Numbered from the stretch's first letter, positions 43,096 to 51,834 are shown. The stretch: DNA of 64,000 nt from Aequoribacter fuscus (GCF_009910365.1 NZ_CP036423.1:186001-250000); one strand, 5' to 3'. Numbers and translations: made by a program. Notes: generated from the sequence alone by a model not told the origin.

Positions 43096-44603
43096 TAGAT
43101 TGGCTCGCGACAGGCAGCAAAGACACGAAGGTTAGAGTCATCGGGTTTGACTTCAAAATTGACGAGTATGTCGCGGAAGCCTACTCGTGTGCCGCGAACG
43201 GTATACTTACCCGGGCGAAGCCTCGCCTGATGTTGCTGGGTGGTCCCAATGTTGCTGTGACGTAGTAACACGAGCTCCGTTAAGCCATCCGATTCTATCG
43301 TGACATTGACAATACGATTGGCCCGTTCAATTAGATTTTCCAGCGTTTGAATTTGCAGTGTTAACGCCGGCCCCGCTGGTGCGATACTGCGAGCCTCATC
43401 CAGCAGGCGCTGCGCCCCCGCAGTAATCGCAGGGTCTTGCAGGCGCTCTGGGGCATTCAAAACAGAGCTGATTTTTTGATCTAATTGCAGGCGTCCTTGC
43501 GCATTGGGAAGGCCTTGTTGCGCGAATTGAATGCTCGGGTCCAAGGCGAGCGCCTCTTGATACAGATCGATGACGCCTTGCCAATCTTCCTGCTGAGTTG
43601 CGGCGTCGGCCGCTTGTTCGAGTCGACGCAGAGTTGCGGTGGTCTCAGCAAGTCTGAGCGTCGCTCTGGCTTGGTCTAGGGCTTCGTTTGAGCCCCTGTA
43701 GGCGCTAGCCTCTGAAAGCAAACGCGCGGCCATGTCGAAGTCTTTATCCTCGATGGCAGCGTAAGCTTGCCCGAGTGTTTCTTCAAACATCGCTTGTTGC
43801 CATTTTTCGAGAATTTCTGCTTGCGCTAGGCTAACGGTCTGATGCGCGGGATCGGCCTTGGCTGCCGCATCAATCGCGACCTTGGCTGCACTCCAATTCG
43901 ATTGGCTTCGCGCTTGCTGGGCGTTGTCGAAGTACTGGGCAGTTTGCGGCAGTGCCTCGATACGCTGAGTCAGTGTTGCAATGCTACCGTGGTTGGGCGC
44001 TAGGGCCTCAAGCAGATTCAGTTGTTGTACAGCCGTTTGTGGGTCAAACGCTTCAATCGCGTCTCGGGTTTGCAGTTCGGCCAGGTTGGCGCGAGCCGGA
44101 ATGCCATCGCTTAGTTCAACGAGCTGTTCTAAGGCTGCTGAGTAACCTGCAATCGCGCTGGCAAAATCTCTATCGCGGTAGTATTGATCTCCTTCCTGAG
44201 CACGACTGAGTGCTTGTTCGTAGGGCGTCTGTCCCCACAACTCGACTTTTGCTTCCTGCAATACTTCTTGCTGTAAGAGTATCTGCTCAAGGACGTCTTG
44301 AGCCTCTTTGCGCGCTTTTTCCAGTTGCGCTTGTTCGAATGGAGAAAGTTCTGAGGCAGGGCTACCCAGCTCGGGACCTGCGCGGTTTGGCGTTTGCGTT
44401 GAAGTTGATGTTTGATTTGCTTGAACACTGGTGGGACTGGTCGGTGTAACTTGTCCGGGGAGCCAAATAAAAACGCCGTAAATGGCAACCAAAATAAGGA
44501 CGACCGCGAGGACTAAGCCCCAAGGCTTGTTGCCTTCTTGGAGTTTAGTGTCACTCCGCGCTACAGCGGGCTGAAACTCGGTCGGTTCAATGCGTTTTTG
44601 CAT
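43095..44603 (-). CDS. Membrane-anchored TPR-like periplasmic protein
   Basis: 502 residues. N-terminal RIEPTEFQPAV, a membrane helix (about 29-48), a Pro/Thr/Ser-rich linker and coiled coil, then helical tetratricopeptide-like repeats through about residue 400 (for example DQYYRDRDFASAIAGYSAAL, WQGVIDLYQEALALDPS). The final ~75 residues form a beta domain (RLRPGKYTVRGTRVGFRDI) related to PEGA. The PTEFQP tail is shared with the PEGA-SUMF1 protein, suggesting a common cytoplasmic partner. TGATG overlap with the upstream gene. Confidence 0.8.
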   Translation of the reverse strand: MQKRIEPTEFQPAVARSDTKLQEGNKPWGLVLAVVLILVAIYGVFIWLPGQVTPTSPTSVQANQTSTSTQTPNRAGPELGSPASELSPFEQAQLEKARKEAQDVLEQILLQQEVLQEAKVELWGQTPYEQALSRAQEGDQYYRDRDFASAIAGYSAALEQLVELSDGIPARANLAELQTRDAIEAFDPQTAVQQLNLLEALAPNHGSIATLTQRIEALPQTAQYFDNAQQARSQSNWSAAKVAIDAAAKADPAHQTVSLAQAEILEKWQQAMFEETLGQAYAAIEDKDFDMAARLLSEASAYRGSNEALDQARATLRLAETTATLRRLEQAADAATQQEDWQGVIDLYQEALALDPSIQFAQQGLPNAQGRLQLDQKISSVLNAPERLQDPAITAGAQRLLDEARSIAPAGPALTLQIQTLENLIERANRIVNVTIESDGLTELVLLRHSNIGTTQQHQARLRPGKYTVRGTRVGFRDILVNFEVKPDDSNLRVFAACREPI

Positions 44604-45817
44604 CAGCGATTACTGTCCTGTTGTGATCGCAGTGTTTGATCCAAGCTGCCAATCTCTGACTCGTAGATATCGTCGAGCAAGGCGCGCCACTGGGCATATT
44701 GATCCTGCACGTTCCCGGTCAGAGTAATTGTTTGATCGTCGAGTTGAATGACCTGAGGTGTAATTTCGGCTTCCAAGGACGCCCCAAGTTCTTCTAGTGC
44801 CTCGACGTGAATGGCGGCCTCATTACGTTTGTCTAATCCGCTTTTGACCATGTAGGCGCCGCCCATTATCGCAACGTTACCCGCCGTTCGTGTCACGGTG
44901 TCATTGCCTTCAGCCGCCGCATAAATACCCGCGAGTACTGACAAGCCCCCTATTAATAAATCGCTCGCGGCTTCTGCTCGAACTTCTTCTAAGGCCATGG
45001 CTTCTTCGTAGGTAAGTTTGCGCCACTCTTGGTAGGGCAACTGCATCTGACCGCCAAATTGCTCGTAATAGGTTTGTAAAGTATCGACGTATAAATGATC
45101 ACGTGCGCGTATTTTGCGGACTCGCTCAAGCATGGGGTCGCCCTCCGCGGGTAATTTTTGCAGCTGATAACGCCCGTCTTCGTAGATGACATAGTCCTCA
45201 AAAGCTTGGCTTGCAAAGCGCTCGGCGAAGCGCATTTCGGCGACTTGCCGTACTCGTACTAAGGTTGCGGGGCCGAGCTTGTCATAGTGCTGCAACAGGT
45301 CATTTGCAATGCGGTTGTACACGGCCTGGAAAGCGTCGTGGGTGCTTCTTGTTGTCGTTGAGTAGGCGTAGCGAGACGCTTCGGCTTTATAGACGCGGTG
45401 ATCGATCCAGTAGCGGTTGGTTGCGTCCACCGCGGTAATTTCAAGGGCTAAATTTTTGCCATCAGAGCGCAGGATCTTGCCGCTGATCATTAAGTCCGTG
45501 AGTTGGTCCTCGGAGGGCACGACACGCACCGCACCCCAAGCGCCGCTGTCTTGCATTGCGTTCATTAACAATTGAGGCATATAGCGAGCTTCTGATTGCC
45601 GCACTTCGGGGAATACTGGAATATCGCCATCCGATTCGATATCCAGCCCCGGGTCAAATAGGGCAATGCTGACGTCCAATAATTGTTCGTTTGGAATGGC
45701 TGCCGTGGGCGTTTGGATGGCGGGGATTTTGGTGGTTTTTACGGTTTGTGATACGCAACCGCTTAGACTGACCAGCGTAACGATCAAGCAGCCAACTACC
45801 CGCACAGAGATCTTCAT
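44603..45817 (-). CDS. Lipoprotein of unknown function with glycine-rich membrane-like segment
   Basis: 404 residues. Lipobox VSLSGC gives Cys21. The N-terminal third is beta-rich (LLDVSIALFDPGLDIESDGD, ITAVDATNRYWIDHRVY). A hydrophobic Gly/Ala-rich segment (DLLIGGLSVLAGIYAAAEG) near residue 285 could insert in a membrane, and the C-terminus is acidic. I do not recognise a family. The start overlaps the poly-serine lipoprotein stop as ATGA, and the next gene starts on the stop of this one. Confidence 0.6.
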   Translation of the reverse strand: MKISVRVVGCLIVTLVSLSGCVSQTVKTTKIPAIQTPTAAIPNEQLLDVSIALFDPGLDIESDGDIPVFPEVRQSEARYMPQLLMNAMQDSGAWGAVRVVPSEDQLTDLMISGKILRSDGKNLALEITAVDATNRYWIDHRVYKAEASRYAYSTTTRSTHDAFQAVYNRIANDLLQHYDKLGPATLVRVRQVAEMRFAERFASQAFEDYVIYEDGRYQLQKLPAEGDPMLERVRKIRARDHLYVDTLQTYYEQFGGQMQLPYQEWRKLTYEEAMALEEVRAEAASDLLIGGLSVLAGIYAAAEGNDTVTRTAGNVAIMGGAYMVKSGLDKRNEAAIHVEALEELGASLEAEITPQVIQLDDQTITLTGNVQDQYAQWRALLDDIYESEIGSLDQTLRSQQDSNR

Positions 45818-46881
45818 CCTTGGTTAATTCCTTTGTATTTTCGGTATTCGTCCCACAGTTTTTCGCGGACTGCGGGATCGGGTTCGCGCATCGCAGCTTC
45901 GCGCAGTTGGCGCGCGATAACGTCATCATCGTCGCCGCTAGGTATGTCGCCTGGCGGTGGATACTTAGCGGTTGTGTTAGCCGCACTAACCTCGCCGGTA
46001 CGCATGCCGCCCCCGCCACCTTGGCTGCCCATGCCCCCAGGCATACGGCCGTACGTTTGGTTACTATCCGTACTCGCAGTTTCCGCGCCCGCCGGGTACT
46101 GCGGGTTTGGTTCGGTATCGGACTCACGCTGCTCCGCTTGCGCATCTAGGATAATCTGATCAAACACGCCTGTGGCGCGTTCGAGCTCAGCATCCAGCAC
46201 AGCAATTTTCTCGCTCTGGCTCATCGGGCCTGAGGCTCCGGGGACGCCTTGTTGGGTTGCTTCGCTATTATTGTTACTGGCGTAGTCACCTTGTGTGTCG
46301 GTGGTCGATGTCTGACCGCCGGTATTAGCCTCGGTGCCATTATCATCTGCAGGCTGTTCGTTGGACCCACTGGCTTGACCGATCTCTAAGGGTGCTTTGC
46401 GAGCACTGCTCGCGGGTTCTTCGTCCACCAAGGTAGGCAGCGCCTCGCTACCTTGGTCGCCCATAGTGACAAAGCCGGGTTCTCCGCTTTGATCAGTAGA
46501 GGTATCATCAGAGGCGCCCTCGCCGTTACCGGTTTTGGGTGGCGGTGGAATCGCTGCTGTCTCGGAGCCACTGCTGGTCTCTGTCCCGTTTTTTGAGCCG
46601 CTCGTCGTCGTAGGCGATGTCGTGCTGGTCGGGTCTGAGCTTTGCGATGAGCTTGGGTTGGGTATGCCCCCACTCGGCAGACTGGGGCTGCTTGAACTCG
46701 AGCTCGAACTCGAACTCGAACTCGAACTTGAGCTTGAGCTTGAGCTTGAGCTTGAGCTTGAGCTCGGCGATGGGAGTGACACCGATGGCGTCGAGGTCGA
46801 CGTTGAGGTGCTGGTCGAGCAACCATAGGTCAGCGCTGTCATGCTTATGGCTATGACCAGTTTAGTCAACTTGTAAGACAT
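45814..46881 (-). CDS. Poly-serine low-complexity lipoprotein
   Basis: 355 residues. Lipobox ALTYGC gives Cys21, followed at once by Ser-Thr alternation and an uninterrupted run of about 26 serines, then a long disordered Ser/Thr/Gly/Asn region with no family match. A short helix-rich end (KIAVLDAELERATGVFDQII, REAAMREPDPAVREKLWDEY) is the only folded-looking part. The serine tract is encoded by a hexanucleotide repeat. The gene overlaps its upstream neighbour by 20 bases and the downstream one by four. Confidence 0.7.
   Translation of the reverse strand: MSYKLTKLVIAISMTALTYGCSTSTSTSTSTPSVSLPSPSSSSSSSSSSSSSSSSSSSSSSSSSSPSLPSGGIPNPSSSQSSDPTSTTSPTTTSGSKNGTETSSGSETAAIPPPPKTGNGEGASDDTSTDQSGEPGFVTMGDQGSEALPTLVDEEPASSARKAPLEIGQASGSNEQPADDNGTEANTGGQTSTTDTQGDYASNNNSEATQQGVPGASGPMSQSEKIAVLDAELERATGVFDQIILDAQAEQRESDTEPNPQYPAGAETASTDSNQTYGRMPGGMGSQGGGGGMRTGEVSAANTTAKYPPPGDIPSGDDDDVIARQLREAAMREPDPAVREKLWDEYRKYKGINQG
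46691..46762 (-). repeat. Hexanucleotide tandem repeat encoding poly-serine
   Basis: Twelve hexamers in register on the plus strand: CTTGAA, CTCGAG, then CTCGAA four times and CTTGAG six times. On the coding strand they read as Ser-Ser pairs (TTC GAG shifted to TCG AGT, and CTC AAG to TCA AGC). Because the unit is six bases, slippage changes the number of serines by two and keeps the reading frame. Two internal blocks of identical units suggest recent slippage. Confidence 0.9.
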
Positions 46882-48097
46882 AGGTTTGCTCCACTCCTTC
46901 TCTGGTTACAGTGGTACCCTCTATGACATGAGGCCTAAACACGGCGTGTCTTAAGTAGCGTATAAATTTACCGGCTAAGCCATCAAACCCCTCGGCAACC
47001 TCGATGCGCTTCACGTTGCGTACACTGCCCCGATCGGTCACATTAAAGCTGAGTGTTACGTTGCCTTCCTCGGCTGGTACCGCGGGCGGCAACAAACGGA
47101 TGCCGCTAATATCCGGCAATAACGTAATGCGATTAAACAATCGCTCACGTAAATCTTGGATCTGGGTTTCGTCTTCGAGTTCCCCAATGACCTGATCGAT
47201 CTGGCGATACAGTTCGCTGGCGGTTCGGCGTTCGCCGCGCCAGAGATGCCAGTCGGCCAACTGTATACTGGCGTGAAATGCCTCGAAGCTAGTCACACCA
47301 TGTAATTCTGATAGCAAATGAACCAGGAGTTCGATGGCTTGCGGTGCGCCGCGGTCGGCGTCGCGGTAAAATTCGTAAAAGTTTTCTTGCGGCGCGTTTT
47401 CGTCAAAATTGGTTCGCCTCTCGAAGGGCGAGGCGTCTTTCTCGTCGTCAAACGAGGTGATCAAGAAGTATGTTTGAATTAAGCCCCACAACGAATCGGC
47501 AACGAGCTGTCTCTCATCCTCAAAGGTTTTAAGCTCGTTCAGTGCACTTTGATAAGCGTCCAGCATTTTTACCAGTCGAGGGAACTGAGTGTCGACAGGG
47601 TCCTTTAAAAACTGGGAACGCTGCCAATATGCATAGGCTAGCCACGCTGAAATTCGCTCAGGCCCGGCAGGTAGTGCACGCTGTTGCACGCGAATTAAGT
47701 AGTCTTGCTGGTCATCTGCCGCGCGAATATCTTGAAGTACTGCTAGGCTGTTTATCGAACCTTTCAAGAAAGGGATTTGTTGCTCGCTGTACAAACCTTG
47801 GTTAATGCGAGTGATGTGTGTGCCGCGTTGAAATATCTCGACCGCCTGCGTTTGGCGGCCAGAACGCTGCAGAGCTAAGCCAAACCCAAGTAGTTCTTCA
47901 GATAAGCCTAAAGCGTAGGCACCGCCGGTTTCTTCCAAGCTTTTTATGACGTCTCGGTACCCATCGAGTTCAGCGGTACTGAGCTCGATCGTTTGCTCGC
48001 TATCAGTCATGTCGAGGACGTCAGCCGCTTGTGCCAACGCGGTTGCATTAGTGCTGAGTACAATGAGGCTGGCAATAATAGGTACGCGCATCTTCAT
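46862..48097 (-). CDS. Exported protein with TPR-like repeats and TonB-C-like C-terminus
   Basis: 411 residues. Signal peptide (PIIASLIVLSTNATALAQA), then about 300 residues of helical repeats, then a C-terminal ~70-residue domain of TonB-C type (VTLSFNVTDRGSVRNVKRIE, with LRHAVFRPHVIEGT before the last strand). A TonB-C domain normally contacts outer-membrane receptors; here it is on an exported protein without an inner-membrane anchor. It is the first gene of the thirteen-gene operon and the likely promoter lies just upstream. Confidence 0.75.
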   Translation of the reverse strand: MKMRVPIIASLIVLSTNATALAQAADVLDMTDSEQTIELSTAELDGYRDVIKSLEETGGAYALGLSEELLGFGLALQRSGRQTQAVEIFQRGTHITRINQGLYSEQQIPFLKGSINSLAVLQDIRAADDQQDYLIRVQQRALPAGPERISAWLAYAYWQRSQFLKDPVDTQFPRLVKMLDAYQSALNELKTFEDERQLVADSLWGLIQTYFLITSFDDEKDASPFERRTNFDENAPQENFYEFYRDADRGAPQAIELLVHLLSELHGVTSFEAFHASIQLADWHLWRGERRTASELYRQIDQVIGELEDETQIQDLRERLFNRITLLPDISGIRLLPPAVPAEEGNVTLSFNVTDRGSVRNVKRIEVAEGFDGLAGKFIRYLRHAVFRPHVIEGTTVTREGVEQTYVLQVD

Positions 48098-48129
48098 GGT
48101 TTTTCGACTTCCAGTTGATCAGGGCGGAC

Positions 48130-48158
48130 ACCGATTTAATCTACACTATAACCGATTT
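48130..48158. promoter_or_regulatory. Direct repeat pair ACCGATTT upstream of the large operon
   Basis: ACCGATTT occurs at 48130-48137 and again at 48151-48158, a period of 21 bases or two helical turns. On the minus strand a TATAGT (-10-like) lies between them at about 48150-48145. They sit in the divergent region between the operon and the thioesterase gene, where an activator or repressor site would be expected. A matching -35 was not seen. Confidence 0.4.
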
Positions 48159-48183
48159 GTATACGATACGAGGCCAACCCCAA

Positions 48184-48205
48184 AAAGGGTTTAAGTAAAG
48201 GGTTT
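48184..48205. repeat. Short direct repeat AAAGGGTTT
   Basis: AAAGGGTTT at 48184-48192 and 48197-48205, 13 bases apart, in the same divergent intergenic region. Too short to name; could be a second operator or chance. Confidence 0.3.
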
Positions 48206-48261
48206 GTGCACTGATTTTCGTTTTGGGCTACAGTACTCGGCGTTCATAAGGTGGAAGACGT

Positions 48262-49044
48262 ATGGGATTGTTCGAACAAGACACGGCAGTACAGCGAATT
48301 AGCGAGACTCGCTGGCAGGCAAACTTGGTGCCGGGGTGGCGCATTGGCGAAATGATGAATGGGGGGTATCTGTTGGCGATCGCGGGGCGTGTCATGGGCG
48401 AAGCCCTGCCTCAATCTGACCCGCTGTCGATTAATGCGTTTTATCTTGCGCCCGCGTTTGTCGGTCCCATGATCTGTGAGGTCGAGATCTTGCGCCTTGG
48501 AAAAAACACCAGCCAAGCGGTCGTTAAGATGTACCAGAACGACGAACTCAAAGTTCAAGTCACCGGCGCTTGCTGCGACCTCGACTCCCTTTCGGGCCCG
48601 ACATGGCTGCGGACTGAACGCGCTGATATCCCAGAGTGGGAGGAACTCGTACCCACGCCTAATACCGCGATCGAATTGGGTCAGCGCATGGATTTGCGCT
48701 TATCTCAGGGCCAGAGTTTCATGAAAGACGGAAAAGGCGATGGTCGCGGCGAGTTTCAAGGTTGGATTCGCCACAGTGATGGCGCGCCGACAGATGCGTT
48801 ATCTTTGTTGTTTTTTTCCGACGCGTTTCCACCGCCAGCATTTTCACTATTTGGTGCGGTTGGCTGGGTGCCCACCATCGAGTTGACGGTGCAGGTACGC
48901 GCCAAACCAGCGCCGGGACCCATACAAGCTTACTTGTGGTCAAACTATTTAACCGAGGGTATTACCGAAGAGGACGGTTTGTTCTGGGATAATACGGGAA
49001 AGTTGGTGGCGATTTCGCGCCAGTCGGCTAAGGTTCGCGCTTAA
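48262..49044 (+). CDS. Acyl-CoA thioesterase family protein (double hotdog)
   Basis: 260 residues. Two hotdog-fold halves are visible, with WRIGEMMNGGYLLAIAGRV (substrate Asn/Gly region) in the first and LSLLFFSDAFPPPAFSLFG in the second, followed by WVPTIELTVQVRA and LFWDNTGKLVAISRQSAKVR, split here. The layout is that of the thioesterase-like superfamily near TesB, which hydrolyses acyl-CoA. Specificity is unknown. It is divergent from the large operon and convergent with a small unknown gene. Confidence 0.85.
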   Translation: MGLFEQDTAVQRISETRWQANLVPGWRIGEMMNGGYLLAIAGRVMGEALPQSDPLSINAFYLAPAFVGPMICEVEILRLGKNTSQAVVKMYQNDELKVQVTGACCDLDSLSGPTWLRTERADIPEWEELVPTPNTAIELGQRMDLRLSQGQSFMKDGKGDGRGEFQGWIRHSDGAPTDALSLLFFSDAFPPPAFSLFGAVGWVPTIELTVQVRAKPAPGPIQAYLWSNYLTEGITEEDGLFWDNTGKLVAISRQSAKVRA

Positions 49045-49048
49045 GCGT

Positions 49049-49357
49049 TTAAACTTTTGTCGTTGGCTGAACGGGCGCTGGTTTGGCAAAAAGTGGCAAG
49101 CTAGGGAACTGAAAAAAGTCAGCCCAAGCGTCACCGAACTGGGTTTTGATGCAGCGGCCAGTTAAGTCTTGGTAGCGCTCTTCGAACAGTTTTTGTAGGT
49201 CTGCTTCGCTCGTGATGCTTACTAAAACGGCGGCTTGCATCAAGCCCTCAAGGCGCAATTGATCGGCGGGCGGGCAATCCAGGCCCGCGTGTAGTCGGAT
49301 AATTATGGCGTCTAGTCGCTCAGTAATTGCTTTGAGTAATGGATTTATTGCGCTCAA
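49049..49357 (-). CDS. Hypothetical protein, 102 residues
   Basis: Predicted soluble and mostly helical (LLKAITERLDAIIIRLHAGL, LRLEGLMQAAVLVSITSEADL), with an aromatic/proline end (DFFQFPSLPLFAKP). No family is recognised. The start is TTG at 49357; an in-frame stop lies two codons before it, and the nearest AGGA is somewhat distant. The frame is open and protein-like, and it ends four bases from the convergent thioesterase gene. Confidence 0.5.
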   Translation of the reverse strand: MSAINPLLKAITERLDAIIIRLHAGLDCPPADQLRLEGLMQAAVLVSITSEADLQKLFEERYQDLTGRCIKTQFGDAWADFFQFPSLPLFAKPAPVQPTTKV

Positions 49358-49444
49358 GCGGTATCATTCCTCTCGGCACCTGGGCCGCACAATTCGGTTA
49401 TAGCCCGATTCAAACACACTGTGCATGTAGAAGGAAGATCGACC

Positions 49445-51169
49445 ATGCTACGACGCTTGTTATTGATTAGTTTGTTGTACTCTACCTTCGCGGTAGCCCA
49501 GCCTAGCACGGAGCAGGCGCCGATTATCGATTATCAGGATCGATTTTTACCGCAGTTTGGTCGCAACGGTATGGTCGTGGGTCCTGAGCGTCTGGCCACT
49601 GAAATTGGTTACGCTATTTTGCAACAAGGCGGTAATGCCGTTGACGCCGCTGTGGCGACCGGCTTTGCTTTGGCAGTGACCTACCCGCGCGCCGGTAACT
49701 TGGGCGGCGGTGGCTTTATGCTGATTCACTTGGCCGACGAGAATAAACAGGTGTTTATTGACTATCGCGAGATGGCCCCGGGTCGAGCACAGCGTGATAT
49801 GTATCTGGATGAATTTGGCGATGTCGATAGGCAACGACTGTACTTTAGTTATTTGTCGGCGGGGGTGCCCGGCACTGTGGCTGGTTTACTTCATGCGCTA
49901 GAAAATTATGGCACGATGAGCGTGCGGCAAGTTTTGCAGCCGGCGGTTGACCTTGCGCTGAAAGGCATTCCTGTCTCCTTCGCGTTGAACCAAGAATTGA
50001 ATTCGCGTAAAGAGCGTTTGCTGGCCGATCCGGGTGCAGCCAGTACGTATCTCGTTGAGGGCGAAGCGCCACAGCTCGGTGTGAACTTTCGTCAATCCGA
50101 TCTAGGGCAGGTGCTTAAAAGTATTCGCGATAATGGTCGTTCAGGTTTCTACGAGGGCTGGGTTGCCAAAACCATTGCGCAAGCCATGGCGGAGTCGGGC
50201 GGTATCATTACCGAAGGCGATCTCAAAAATTACCGAGTGGTCGAACGTGAGCCCGTACGCGGTACGTTTCGTGGCTACGAAGTCGTGTCTGCACCACCGC
50301 CGTCCTCGGGTGGAGCGCACATAATCCAAATGTTAAACATTCTGGAGCCCTTCGACTTGCAAGCTATGGGGCACAACTCTGCGGAATATATTCACCATGT
50401 CATCGAGGCTATGAAAATTGCCTACGCGGATCGTGCGGCGCACATGGGCGACCCCGATTTTTCCCCAGTACCGGTTAATCAATTGTTGAGCAAAGAGTAT
50501 GCCGCCAAGGTTCGTGGTGACATTGATCCCGAACGAGCGCGCGCTGCCACCGAAATTCAAGCCGGCGACTTTAGCGACATCGAGAGTCTAGATACTACGC
50601 ATTTTTCGGTGGCAGATACGCTGGGCAACGTTGTGTCTAATACCTACACATTGAACTTTAGCTACGGTTCACACATTGTCGTGCCAGGTACAGGTGTGCT
50701 GTTAAATAACGAAATGGCGGATTTTATGACGAAGCCCGGAACGCCTAACGCCTTTGGTTTGATCGAAAGCCAGGCCAACGAAATTACCGCGGGTAAACGA
50801 CCTTTGTCTTCAATGAGTCCAACGCTGGTGTTCAAAGACGGCCAGCCTTGGCTAGCGACCGGTAGTCCAGGTGGGAGTTTGATTATCAGTACCGTCATGC
50901 AAACGATACTGAATGCCATGGCCTTTGATATGAACATTGCCGCAGCAGGGGGCGCCGCGCGCGTTCATCATCAGTGGATGCCTGATACCCTGCGTATTGA
51001 GAACGGTGTGAGTAAAGACACCGTCGACAAACTCAAGGCCATGGGTCACCCCGTGGAGGAAAACGTCAGAACCTTGGGGCGGACCCAATCGATTATGATT
51101 CAAGAGGGCTGGTTCTTGGGAGCGAGCGATACGCGCAGGCCCGGTGGTTGGGTTGCTGGCGCGCAGTAA
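49445..51169 (+). CDS. ggt: Gamma-glutamyltransferase
   Basis: About 574 residues with a signal peptide (RRLLLISLLYSTFAVAQ). It is made as a precursor that self-cleaves before the Thr nucleophile in ESLD-TTHFSVAD, giving large and small chains. Other family marks are GGGGFMLIHLADE-type region (LGGGGFMLIH), RAGNLG, and PLSSMSPTLVF near the end. It transfers or hydrolyses the gamma-glutamyl group of glutathione in the periplasm. Start at the ATG at 49445 behind AAGGA. PdxH follows after 16 bases. Confidence 0.95.
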   Translation: MLRRLLLISLLYSTFAVAQPSTEQAPIIDYQDRFLPQFGRNGMVVGPERLATEIGYAILQQGGNAVDAAVATGFALAVTYPRAGNLGGGGFMLIHLADENKQVFIDYREMAPGRAQRDMYLDEFGDVDRQRLYFSYLSAGVPGTVAGLLHALENYGTMSVRQVLQPAVDLALKGIPVSFALNQELNSRKERLLADPGAASTYLVEGEAPQLGVNFRQSDLGQVLKSIRDNGRSGFYEGWVAKTIAQAMAESGGIITEGDLKNYRVVEREPVRGTFRGYEVVSAPPPSSGGAHIIQMLNILEPFDLQAMGHNSAEYIHHVIEAMKIAYADRAAHMGDPDFSPVPVNQLLSKEYAAKVRGDIDPERARAATEIQAGDFSDIESLDTTHFSVADTLGNVVSNTYTLNFSYGSHIVVPGTGVLLNNEMADFMTKPGTPNAFGLIESQANEITAGKRPLSSMSPTLVFKDGQPWLATGSPGGSLIISTVMQTILNAMAFDMNIAAAGGAARVHHQWMPDTLRIENGVSKDTVDKLKAMGHPVEENVRTLGRTQSIMIQEGWFLGASDTRRPGGWVAGAQ

Positions 51170-51185
51170 AGGCAAGGAGAGTTAA

Positions 51186-51827
51186 GTGAGCTTAAAAGAT
51201 CACCGAAGAGACTACACCAAAGGCGGGCTGAGTCGCTCTGATTTGAGTTCGGACCCCTACCAACAGTTTGACCGTTGGTTGCAGCAGGCCATTGATGCAG
51301 GCCTTGGTGACCCCACAGGTATGGTGGTTGCGACCCAAGATGAGTCGGGCTATTTGTGGCAGCGGATGGTGCTGTTAAAAGACGTGGGGGTCGATAAAGG
51401 CTTTGTGTTTTTTACGAACTATTCAAGTTCTAAAGCTCAAGCTATCGATCACAACCCGCGTGTGTCGTTGCACTTTCCTTGGAATGAATTAGATCGTCAG
51501 GTGATCGTGGGTGGTGTAGCGAGTAAGATCTCTAAACTCGAAACCGCCCATTATTTTTTATCGCGCCCTCGTGAGAGTCAGTTGGCAGCCTGGGCTTCGC
51601 ATCAAAGTCGCCCAATCTCGGCTCGCTCAGTGCTTGAGCAACAGCTACATGCCATGAAGGAGAAATTCAGCCACGGTGATATTCCAGTGCCCGATTTTTG
51701 GGGCGGTTATCGCGTGGTGCCGGATCGCATAGAGTTTTGGCAGGGTGGCGTTAACCGCCTTCATGACCGCTTCCGGTATTATCGTGAAGGCGAAAGCGAT
51801 TGGTGGATCGAGCAGTTACAGCCTTAG
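51186..51827 (+). CDS. pdxH: Pyridoxamine 5'-phosphate oxidase
   Basis: 213 residues, full length. FMN-dependent oxidase making pyridoxal phosphate. Seen are RMVLLKDVGVDKGFVFFTNY (split as RMVLLKDVG and GFVFFTNYSSSKA), the QSRPISAR segment and the C-terminal RLHDRFRYYREG. GTG start at 51186 behind AAGGAG. The stop is seven bases from the convergent cinA stop. Confidence 0.95.
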   Translation: MSLKDHRRDYTKGGLSRSDLSSDPYQQFDRWLQQAIDAGLGDPTGMVVATQDESGYLWQRMVLLKDVGVDKGFVFFTNYSSSKAQAIDHNPRVSLHFPWNELDRQVIVGGVASKISKLETAHYFLSRPRESQLAAWASHQSRPISARSVLEQQLHAMKEKFSHGDIPVPDFWGGYRVVPDRIEFWQGGVNRLHDRFRYYREGESDWWIEQLQP

Positions 51828-51834
51828 TTTGAGC

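Noticed and set aside
46535-46828. Plus-strand ORF rich in Leu-Glu repeats
   Set aside because: It is the complement of the hexanucleotide repeat inside the poly-serine lipoprotein; no start signal and no family features.
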